Assembly (NCBI GenBank): GCA_903825305.1
Contig: CAIKAC010000013.1
Location: 124,001 to 188,000 of the forward strand
Length of the DNA stretch: 64,000 nt
Direction of reading: 5' to 3'
From: an uncultured Actinomycetes bacterium
GTDB lineage: Bacteria > Actinomycetota > Acidimicrobiia > Acidimicrobiales > RAAP-2
Shown: one piece after another, positions 46,707-52,848 of the stretch
Layout of the letters: each line of letters begins with the position of its first letter
Numbering within the stretch: the stretch's first letter is position 1
Translations under genes and position numbers: made by a program
The notes under the pieces: generated by a model
The model's database searches: none
What the model was told of the DNA's origin: nothing
What the model saw: the letters and a program-made list of their open reading frames with translations, nothing else

Positions 46707-47965
46707 AGAATCCCTTCGCTGCGTCCGATCACGTCGTCACCAATATCGACAACTCCCGCTCCTCATGGCTCATTCCCCAAGCCATCCTCGCGGTTCTCAC
46801 CGTGCTGGCACTCTGCGCAGTGGGATTTGCGTTGCAGCACGAAGGCACCCTGAGCCCCGGAGGCTCTAACGACGCAGTGCCGGTGGTGTCTCATGTAGGG
46901 CCAACCAGTTTCGTCGGCGATGGCCCCTATGGCGTCGGGGTAAGCACCGAGCACATCATGTCCTCGGGCATGGATGTCCCCGTGGAGATCTGGTATCCCA
47001 CCTCAGCAGACAACGCCCACGGCACGGGAGCCACAACTGCACTGTCGAATTATCTCCCGAAGTTGCTCTCAGCAATCTTGCCGTCGTCCATCACCAACTT
47101 GACGATTCCGCTCTATGGCTTCTTCAATGTCCCCGTTGCTCAAGGCCAGTTCCCGATTGTGGTCTTTAGCCACGGTTACGGTGGCTTCAATGTGCAGAGC
47201 ACCTTCTTGATGAGCCACTTGGCCTCGTGGGGTTATGTCGTCGCGGCACCCGAGCACACGACTCGCGACCTAGCCGCCGTGTTGAGCCAGCTCATCACGA
47301 AGCAAGCCCTGCCAACGGCCAATGGGCAAGACGTAACCGATCTCACAAGCACCATTGCTTCGTTGGGTACGTGGAACACGACCAGCTCGTCACCGTTTTA
47401 CAACCATCTTGATATGACGCGTATTGCCGCCATCGGTCACTCAGAAGGCGGCATCGCCGCTCAGCAACTTGCCGCCACTCAGCCCAATGTCCGGGCTTAT
47501 GTTGGCCTGGCCGGCGCAGTAGACCCGAGCGCCCCTGATGGCGTCTCAACCGCTGTGCCAAAATCTGCATCATTACTGATGAGCGGCACCCTCGACAAGG
47601 TGGTGCCCACGTCTTCGGTTGTCCGTGCCTATGACAGCTTCCATGCCCCAAAGCGGTTCATCGAGCTAAACAATGCGGGTCACCTGGTGTTCAGCAATGC
47701 CTGCTCGTTGGCCAGCGTGGTGAACCTGTCTGAATTGGCGCACCAGTTCCACGTCAACATTCCCGCGAGTTTGCTTGGTATTACCAGCGACGGCTGCCAA
47801 GTCAAAGCAGCGACCACTGGTCAAGCTTGGCCGGTCATTGACCAAGCCGTGGTGGCCGAAGTGCGCTGGGCGATGGGCTTTGACAAGTCGCAAGCCGGCT
47901 TGAGTGGACTTGCCAGCGAATTCCCAAGCGTGATTGCACAAAACACCACTGCACCTAACGCGTAG
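46703..47965 (+). CDS. Membrane-anchored alpha/beta hydrolase (PAF-acetylhydrolase/chlorophyllase-like)
   Basis: 420 residues. An N-terminal anchor (residues about 23-48, IPQAILAVLTVLALCAVGFA) precedes an extracytoplasmic hydrolase domain: VPVEIWYPTSA, VVFSHGYGGFNVQSTFLMSH (oxyanion region), nucleophile elbow AAIGHSEGGIAAQQL and a catalytic His near NNAGHLVFSN. The pattern fits secreted platelet-activating-factor-acetylhydrolase or chlorophyllase-type esterases. The start is GTG 46703, coupled to the upstream small gene whose product resembles its leader. Confidence 0.78.
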   Translation: MKNPFAASDHVVTNIDNSRSSWLIPQAILAVLTVLALCAVGFALQHEGTLSPGGSNDAVPVVSHVGPTSFVGDGPYGVGVSTEHIMSSGMDVPVEIWYPTSADNAHGTGATTALSNYLPKLLSAILPSSITNLTIPLYGFFNVPVAQGQFPIVVFSHGYGGFNVQSTFLMSHLASWGYVVAAPEHTTRDLAAVLSQLITKQALPTANGQDVTDLTSTIASLGTWNTTSSSPFYNHLDMTRIAAIGHSEGGIAAQQLAATQPNVRAYVGLAGAVDPSAPDGVSTAVPKSASLLMSGTLDKVVPTSSVVRAYDSFHAPKRFIELNNAGHLVFSNACSLASVVNLSELAHQFHVNIPASLLGITSDGCQVKAATTGQAWPVIDQAVVAEVRWAMGFDKSQAGLSGLASEFPSVIAQNTTAPNA

Positions 47966-48028
47966 ATCTCTTAACGCAAGCAGGACGCGGAGCCACTGGA
48001 GCTGACGTAAGCGTGCCAGACTAACCAC

Positions 48029-48637
48029 GTGTCAGGGATCATTGCAGGCTTAGTAACTGGCTTCTCGCTCATTGTTGCTATCGGCGCGCAAAATGCTTAC
48101 GTCCTTCGCATGGGGCTTGCTAAAGCCCACGTTGCCCTTATCGTGATGCTGTGCACTGCCTCAGATGTTGTGTTGATCGCTCTGGGCATTGGGGGGCTGG
48201 GCAGAATCTTTACCGCCTTTCCTCAACTCCTCACGATATTCAAATGGGTTGGCGTGGCCTATCTCACGTACTTTGCTCTCTCGTGCCTGCGCCGGGCATT
48301 CGGAGCCGCGGTACTGATGCCCGGCGAAGCGCCAGGGGTGAGCAAGTCAGGAGTGGTGCTCACCACGCTGTCGCTCACGTTTTTGAATCCGCACGTCTAT
48401 CTCGACACCGTGCTGTTGATTGGTGCAATTGGCAACCAATACGGGACTCACCGTTGGTGGTTCGGTCTCGGTGCTGCGCTGGCTTCAGCCCTGTGGTTTT
48501 CGGGTCTTGGCTTTGGCGCCCGCTACATGTCGAGGTGGATGGCACGTCCCGTGACGTGGAGAGTGTTAGATCTCGCCATTGCGCTCGTCATGGTGATCGT
48601 TGCCGTGAGGCTCGCAACGCTACACATCGCCCGCTAG
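48029..48637 (+). CDS. LysE/ArgO-family amino-acid exporter
   Basis: A 202-residue protein with six predicted transmembrane helices. The LysE family signature is GFSLIVAIGAQNAYVLRMGL at the N-terminus, and TFLNPHVYLDTVLLIGAIG is the ArgO/LysE middle motif. It probably exports basic amino acids such as arginine or lysine. The start is GTG 48029. No LysG/ArgP regulator is adjacent. Confidence 0.88.
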   Translation: MSGIIAGLVTGFSLIVAIGAQNAYVLRMGLAKAHVALIVMLCTASDVVLIALGIGGLGRIFTAFPQLLTIFKWVGVAYLTYFALSCLRRAFGAAVLMPGEAPGVSKSGVVLTTLSLTFLNPHVYLDTVLLIGAIGNQYGTHRWWFGLGAALASALWFSGLGFGARYMSRWMARPVTWRVLDLAIALVMVIVAVRLATLHIAR

Positions 48638-48650
48638 CCGAGTTCGGCGC

Positions 48651-49001
48651 TTAGGCAGTAACGATGCGCAACACCAAGGCAGCAATTGCCAGGATGAAGG
48701 GAACTGCTGGACCGCTGAGGCCCTTGGTGTCTTTGACCCGCAAGTGAGCGATGATCGCCCCCACGAAGTACAACACGGAACCAATGCCAGCGGCGATACC
48801 CAAGGGAGCTACCCACAAGCCAATGATCAGGCCGATGGCTGCTGCAACCTCAAGGCCCGCCAAGATCACAAATTGCTGGGGCTTGACGCCAACGTGGGTC
48901 AACGATTCCACCACCTTGGGCATCTTGGTCAATTTGCCCATTGCCGAAATGAGGAGCATGAGCGAAAACAAAATTGAGACGATGACACAGGCAATGAACA
49001 C
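48651..49001 (-). CDS. DoxX-like membrane protein
   Basis: 116 residues, four hydrophobic helices, typical of DoxX/DoxD-like proteins: LLISAMGKLTKMPKVVESL, LEVAAAIGLIIGLWVAPLG and LYFVGAIIAHLRVKD. GTG 49001 is taken as the start because GGAGGA lies just before it. A longer frame to TTG 49046 would run through a palindrome and has no ribosome site. DoxX relatives have been tied to thiol/oxidative-stress handling. It is divergent from carbonic anhydrase, with operator-like repeats between them. Confidence 0.75.
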   Translation of the reverse strand: MFIACVIVSILFSLMLLISAMGKLTKMPKVVESLTHVGVKPQQFVILAGLEVAAAIGLIIGLWVAPLGIAAGIGSVLYFVGAIIAHLRVKDTKGLSGPAVPFILAIAALVLRIVTA

Positions 49002-49023
49002 GATTCCTCCAACGGTGGTGTGG

Positions 49024-49045
49024 TGTGCGTCAAGTTTGACGCACA
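49024..49045. promoter_or_regulatory. Perfect 10-2-10 inverted repeat upstream of doxX-like gene
   Basis: TGTGCGTCAA (49024-49033), GT, TTGACGCACA (49036-49045) is a perfect palindrome 23 bases before the doxX-like start. It includes TTGAC, a possible -35 core on the plus strand. It is typical of a dimeric regulator site. The regulator is unknown. Confidence 0.55.
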
Positions 49046-49110
49046 AGGAGATCGGTCAGGTGCATGGGTCGATGATCTTGAGGTTCCCCGCGAACCACAC
49101 ATGCTTTTTA

Positions 49111-49138
49111 CTTAAATATGATCGTTTAAGTCATATTT
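49111..49138. promoter_or_regulatory. Overlapping inverted repeats between doxX and carbonic anhydrase
   Basis: Two interleaved inverted repeats: CTTAAA-N8-TTTAAG (49111-49130) and AAATATGA-N9-TCATATTT (49114-49138). They are in an unusually AT-rich stretch that also contains a TATGAT -10-like hexamer. This probably marks the carbonic anhydrase promoter and an operator. Confidence 0.5.
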
Positions 49139-49196
49139 GCGCTAGGGTGATTCTGGGTTCCTCGCCGAGCAACCCATTGATTGAAAGGAGCCTGTC

Positions 49197-49775
49197 ATGG
49201 GCGTACTAAACGAAGTTTTGGCAGCTAATGCCGAGTATGTTGCGAACTTTGGTGACAAGGGTTCCTTGGCCTTGCCGCCGGCCCGCCAATTCGCGGTGTT
49301 GACGTGCATGGACGCGCGACTTGATCCAGCGAAGTATGCAGGCCTCTCAGAGGGCGATGCTCACGTCATTCGCAATGCGGGTGGTCGGGCAAGTGATGAT
49401 GCAATCCGATCCCTCGTCATCTCTTACAAGCTGCTCGGAACAAAAGAGTTCTTTGTCATTCACCACAGCGACTGCGGAATGGAGTTCTTCACCGACGAAA
49501 TCATGCGTGGCTTGCTCCATTCCAGTCTTGAAACCGCTCAGCTTGGCGCTGAGGGATTTGTAGATGTCGGACAAGGACCAGGGTCGAGCGAAGGTGCTTA
49601 CATTGACTGGCTGACCGTTTCAGATCGAAACGGAGCAGTTGTTGATGACGTGCAGCGCATTCGCAACCACCCCCTTGTTCCAGCGTCGATTCCGATTTAT
49701 GGCTACGTCTACGACGTGGCAACCGGTTCGCTGCTTGAGGTGCCAGAGGCTACGAAAATTGGTGCAGCGAGCTAG
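49197..49775 (+). CDS. Beta-class carbonic anhydrase
   Basis: A 192-residue zinc enzyme interconverting CO2 and bicarbonate. The zinc ligands are in [13 protein letters not shown] (Cys and the Asp-Arg dyad) and [11 protein letters not shown] (His and Cys). Also conserved is [17 protein letters not shown]. The ATG at 49197 follows GAAAGGAGCCTGTC. The preceding 195-bp gap holds strong inverted repeats, so expression is probably regulated. It is followed by an intrinsic terminator. Bicarbonate would feed PurK-type and PEP carboxylation reactions. Confidence 0.93.
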   Translation: MGVLNEVLAANAEYVANFGDKGSLALPPARQFAVLTCMDARLDPAKYAGLSEGDAHVIRNAGGRASDDAIRSLVISYKLLGTKEFFVIHHSDCGMEFFTDEIMRGLLHSSLETAQLGAEGFVDVGQGPGSSEGAYIDWLTVSDRNGAVVDDVQRIRNHPLVPASIPIYGYVYDVATGSLLEVPEATKIGAAS

Positions 49776-49812
49776 CTGAAACGAGACGCTTGGGATGGGC
49801 GTCTTTACGGAG

Positions 49813-49857
49813 AACCCCTCGGATCAATGCGCACCACGCCATTGATTCGAGGGGTTT
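49813..49857 (+). terminator. Intrinsic terminator after carbonic anhydrase
   Basis: AACCCCTCG-G-ATCAATG (49813-49829) pairs with CATTGAT-T-CGAGGGGTT (from about 49840) through a 17-bp stem with one G-T pair, followed by TTTTCT. This is a strong rho-independent terminator. It also lies downstream of the leftward tRNA-Gly and may serve both directions. Confidence 0.85.
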
Positions 49858-49913
49858 TCTGCGTGGGGGCAAGGAGAGAGCGGTTGAGCCTGCTCAAGCG
49901 TCTCCAATCGGAG

Positions 49914-49984
<71 letters not shown>

Positions 49985-50073
49985 AGACAATGAACACGTG
50001 GTTCAATGCGTGGCTTCTCATTCTATGAGACAACCGAGGGGCTCGGAGCCATCGGGCCGATACGGTAGACGTC

Positions 50074-50460
50074 GTGGACAGCGACGACTTGAGTTTCTAT
50101 GACCGGGTGGGGGGTCTGGCCTTCTTTGAACGGCTCGTCAGCGCCTTCTATGAAGGTGTGGAACAAGATCCGGTGCTGCGCCCCATGTACCCAGAAGGTG
50201 ATTTGAGCGCTGCGCGACATCGGCTCGCCTTGTTCTTGGCTCAGTATTGGGGCGGACCGCCCCTGTATGAGCAGTTGCGCGGACACCCTCGGCTCAGAAT
50301 GCGTCACGTGGACTACGTCATCACCAAGAAAGTTCGAAACGCATGGCTCGATCACATGCGCGCTGCTCTTGAGCGCGAAGCGGGTCATTTGAGTGACCAA
50401 GATCGCCGCGAGATGGAGTCGTATCTGGAAATGGCCGCGGCCGGCTTGCGTAATCGGTAA
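50074..50460 (+). CDS. glbO: Group II truncated haemoglobin
   Basis: 128 residues with the 2-on-2 globin pattern: SFYDRVGGLAFFERLVSAFY, QYWGGPPLYEQLRGHPRLRM, proximal-His region MRHVDYVI and TrpG8 in NAWLDHM. This is the trHbO group common in actinobacteria, thought to handle oxygen, peroxide or nitric oxide near the membrane. The start is GTG 50074, without a strong ribosome site. Confidence 0.92.
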   Translation: MDSDDLSFYDRVGGLAFFERLVSAFYEGVEQDPVLRPMYPEGDLSAARHRLALFLAQYWGGPPLYEQLRGHPRLRMRHVDYVITKKVRNAWLDHMRAALEREAGHLSDQDRREMESYLEMAAAGLRNR

Positions 50461-50516
50461 CACTCGACAGCGCCTCCCATAAGATCGATGCACCCCAACC
50501 CCCTTAGGAGATTTCC

Positions 50517-51086
50517 ATGAGCCGCCCCGTTCTTCAGATTGTGATTGCGTCCACGCGACCCGGACGTGTTGGCCCGACAATTGCGAGTTGGTTCGAAGGC
50601 GTAGCGAAGAACCAGGGTTCCTTTGACGTTGAAGTGATCGACTTGAAGGAAGTCAACCTCCCGCTGTTTGACGAGCCAGGCCACCCCATGCGTGGCGAAT
50701 ACGTCCACGAGCACTCCAAGCAGTGGGCAGCCACCGTTGCTCGGGCCGACGCCTTTGTGTTCGTGATGCCTGAGTACAACCACTCCTACAACGCAGCCAT
50801 CAAGAACGCGCTCGATTACCTCCACCACGAATGGACGCACAAGCCCGTGGCCTTTGTTAGTTACGGCGGCGTGTCGGCGGGCACGCGAGCAGTACAGGCT
50901 CTCAAGCCCACCTGCACGGCGCTGCGCATGTTCCCGCTGCCAGAACAAGTTGCGATTCCAGCCTTTCAACAGCACCTCGATGACGATGGCGTGTTTCATC
51001 CAGCAGCGGGACTCGATGACGCTGCATCGGGCATGCTGAAGAGCTTGGCGGCGTGGACCGAAGCGATGAAGCCACTGCGGGGCTAA
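50517..51086 (+). CDS. NADPH-dependent FMN reductase family protein
   Basis: A 189-residue flavodoxin-fold enzyme. The FMN phosphate loop is IVIASTRPGRVGPTIASWF, and the isoalloxazine motif is FVMPEYNHSYNAAIKNALDYL, followed by VSYGGVSAGTRAVQALK. It reduces flavins, quinones or azo compounds. The ATG follows TTAGGAG at ideal spacing. Confidence 0.92.
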   Translation: MSRPVLQIVIASTRPGRVGPTIASWFEGVAKNQGSFDVEVIDLKEVNLPLFDEPGHPMRGEYVHEHSKQWAATVARADAFVFVMPEYNHSYNAAIKNALDYLHHEWTHKPVAFVSYGGVSAGTRAVQALKPTCTALRMFPLPEQVAIPAFQQHLDDDGVFHPAAGLDDAASGMLKSLAAWTEAMKPLRG

Positions 51087-51161
51087 TTGGTCGTTGTTAT
51101 TTTGTGGTGATTCTTAGGTTCATCATCATGGTTTCCTTACCTTGACCCAACAGCATGGTGG

Positions 51162-51186
51162 TCGTTCGTAGAGATACTGCGAACGA
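51162..51186. promoter_or_regulatory. Inverted repeat upstream of secreted protein gene
   Basis: TCGTTCG (51162-51168), 11-nt spacer, CGAACGA (51180-51186). It follows a TTGACC that could be a -35 element and ends 25 bases before the likely start codon. It is a candidate operator. Confidence 0.35.
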
Positions 51187-51211
51187 TATGCAATTGGAAG
51201 GAAATCCCCCT

Positions 51212-51691
51212 ATGACACCTACCCCTCACCGCCTTCGCCGCGTTGTGGCGACAGCCGCAATTGTTGGAGGCGCCAGCCTCGGCGCCGCTGGACTTGCTTC
51301 GGCGGCCACGACATCTCACAGCAGCGCCCCGACGGCACATTCCTCAGCACCGACTGGCGGTCCTCATGGAGCGCCTGGTAACCCAGCAAGCTTGAGCCAT
51401 GGGCCTGACGAGACCTTGCTTACGGGTTCGGATTTGACGAAAGCCACCAACGCTGCCGAAGCGGCAGTATCGGGTGCCACCGTGATTCGAGCCGAAACAA
51501 ACTCATCGGGTGCGTCAACCTATGAAGTGCACATGAGCAAAGCGGACGGCTCTGTCGTGACGGTTCTGCTTGACTCGAACTTCACCGTCACGAGCACGAT
51601 CACCGGCTTTGGCGCTGGCCCTGCAGGCCAGACCCCGCCAGCAGCAGGGCACGTGCCTGCCGCGCAGGGTTCAGCTCCAAGCGCTCGCTAG
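51212..51691 (+). CDS. Secreted PepSY-like small protein
   Basis: 159 residues. A signal peptide (HRLRRVVATAAIVGGASLGA, cleavage near LASA-AT) is followed by a Ser/Thr/Pro linker and a compact domain: DLTKATNAAEAAVSGATVIR and YEVHMSKADGSVVTVLLDSN. It resembles actinobacterial PepSY-type repeats that end in V-V-D-FTVTS. ATG 51212 is selected for the AAGGAAA ahead of it. The tail is Gly/Pro/Ala-rich. Function unknown; it could inhibit an extracellular protease or bind the wall. Confidence 0.68.
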   Translation: MTPTPHRLRRVVATAAIVGGASLGAAGLASAATTSHSSAPTAHSSAPTGGPHGAPGNPASLSHGPDETLLTGSDLTKATNAAEAAVSGATVIRAETNSSGASTYEVHMSKADGSVVTVLLDSNFTVTSTITGFGAGPAGQTPPAAGHVPAAQGSAPSAR

Positions 51692-51717
51692 GTAACGCTC
51701 AGCGTGCATCACTCGGT

Positions 51718-51754
51718 GTGAGGTGGTCTTCTCCACGATAGAAGGCCACCTCAC
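51718..51754. terminator. Long hairpin between convergent genes
   Basis: GTGAGGTGGTCTTCT (51718-51732), loop CCACGAT, AGAAGGCCACCTCAC (51740-51754) form a 15-bp stem with a single G-T pair. The stem overlaps the last codon of the leftward RDD gene. No T-tract follows. It is probably a bidirectional transcription stop or mRNA 3'-end protector. Confidence 0.6.
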
Positions 51755-52272
51755 GCCAGTGGTTCGTTGCTCTGGTTCTCGGTGTTGCGCGTGGCGAGCC
51801 AGCGAAGGCGCGCGGCTCTGGCGTCCCAGTCGTAGACGACGCAGGTTCTGGCGATCGCATCGTGGAGACCTCGGTGCCGACGAGTAAAGACGATCCCGAA
51901 ACTGCCCAAGGTGAGGATGGAAATGGGAAGCGCAATGGTTCGAAGTAGCGCAGCCCGTTTCGTCAGTGGTCCGCCATCAAAGCTGACGACGCGCAGTCCC
52001 AAAATGGCCATGCCGAGGGTTTTGCCCGAAAGCGCCCATTGATAGGTGAAATAGAAGGTGAACCAAATTACGACGGCAATCGCGGTCGTGATTCGCAAGT
52101 GAGAGATACTCACCGTCCTATTAGTGGTGACCCGTACCGCAAAGGTGATGCCAGCTCCAAGGAAAATCAGTGAGTACCACGCGATCACCACGTCGAGCAC
52201 GAGGGCGCACAAGCGCGAGACTGGCCCCGCATAGGTTCCCTGTCGACCAATCGACGATGGGGTCGTGGTCAT
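51751..52272 (-). CDS. RDD-family membrane protein
   Basis: A 173-residue membrane protein with three to four helices and the RDD pattern: GPVSRLCALVLDVVIAWYSL (R-x-x-A-x-x-x-D), YQWALSGKTLGMAILGLRVV, and the late RHRGLHDAIARTCVVYDW. In many actinobacteria this domain is fused behind a repeat domain like that of the preceding gene. Here the two are separate genes overlapping by 4 bases (ATGA). Confidence 0.82.
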   Translation of the reverse strand: MTTTPSSIGRQGTYAGPVSRLCALVLDVVIAWYSLIFLGAGITFAVRVTTNRTVSISHLRITTAIAVVIWFTFYFTYQWALSGKTLGMAILGLRVVSFDGGPLTKRAALLRTIALPISILTLGSFGIVFTRRHRGLHDAIARTCVVYDWDARAARLRWLATRNTENQSNEPLA

Positions 52273-52817
52273 GATGCGAAGGGCTCCACGAACTCACCAG
52301 CGGCCGCATGGAGCAGTGGCGGTCCCGCAATGAGCGCTTGAGGTCGACGCAGGATCTTGTTGATCCACTTGGTAACAAAATCGTCGAGCCCCACTCCTTG
52401 ACTACGAATGAGGTCGAGACCTTCCGTGACGGCACTCGTCGTGGACTTGGCAATGACATTGCCGAGCTCTGTGGATGCAACGAGTTGGTCGACATCGATA
52501 GCCGAGACAATGCGGTCGATGTCCACCCGATCAATAAGGGCGTTGATGTCGATCTCGTCGACAATCTGCTGCACATCAATACGGTGGACAAGGGCTTGCA
52601 CGTCGATGCGCTCAACTACCTGGTCGACGTCAATTCGATCGACCAAACTCTCGACATCAACACGACTGATGACCCGGTCGACGTCAACATGATCAAGCAC
52701 GTCATTGATGTTGATCTTGCCAATGAGCGCGTTGACGTCGAGGGCATCGACGACGCGCTTGACGATTTGCTCTGCAATATTTTGCGTCAGGCGCTCTAGT
52801 CCTCGAGGTTCACCCAT
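52269..52817 (-). CDS. Nonapeptide-repeat protein partnered with RDD gene
   Basis: 182 residues. Residues about 26-114 are ten tandem 9-residue repeats of pattern (I/V)-D-(V/I)-x-x-(L/V/I)-(V/I)-x-x, for example VDVESLVDR, IDVDQVVER, IDVQALVHR. The regular charged/hydrophobic register suggests a curved helical or solenoid stack. The C-terminal part (STTSAVTEGLDLIRSQGVGL...FVTKWINKILRR) matches the segment that precedes RDD domains in fused actinobacterial proteins. There is no signal or membrane segment. Function unknown. It is coupled to the RDD gene. Confidence 0.75.
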   Translation of the reverse strand: MGEPRGLERLTQNIAEQIVKRVVDALDVNALIGKININDVLDHVDVDRVISRVDVESLVDRIDVDQVVERIDVQALVHRIDVQQIVDEIDINALIDRVDIDRIVSAIDVDQLVASTELGNVIAKSTTSAVTEGLDLIRSQGVGLDDFVTKWINKILRRPQALIAGPPLLHAAAGEFVEPFAS

Positions 52818-52848
52818 GGCTCAAGCGTGGCACACCGAGCGGCCCCAC

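Noticed and set aside
52308-52799. Plus-strand frame with repeated VDVD/INT motifs
   Set aside because: It is the antisense shadow of the nonapeptide-repeat gene. The 27-bp periodicity makes both strands look repetitive.
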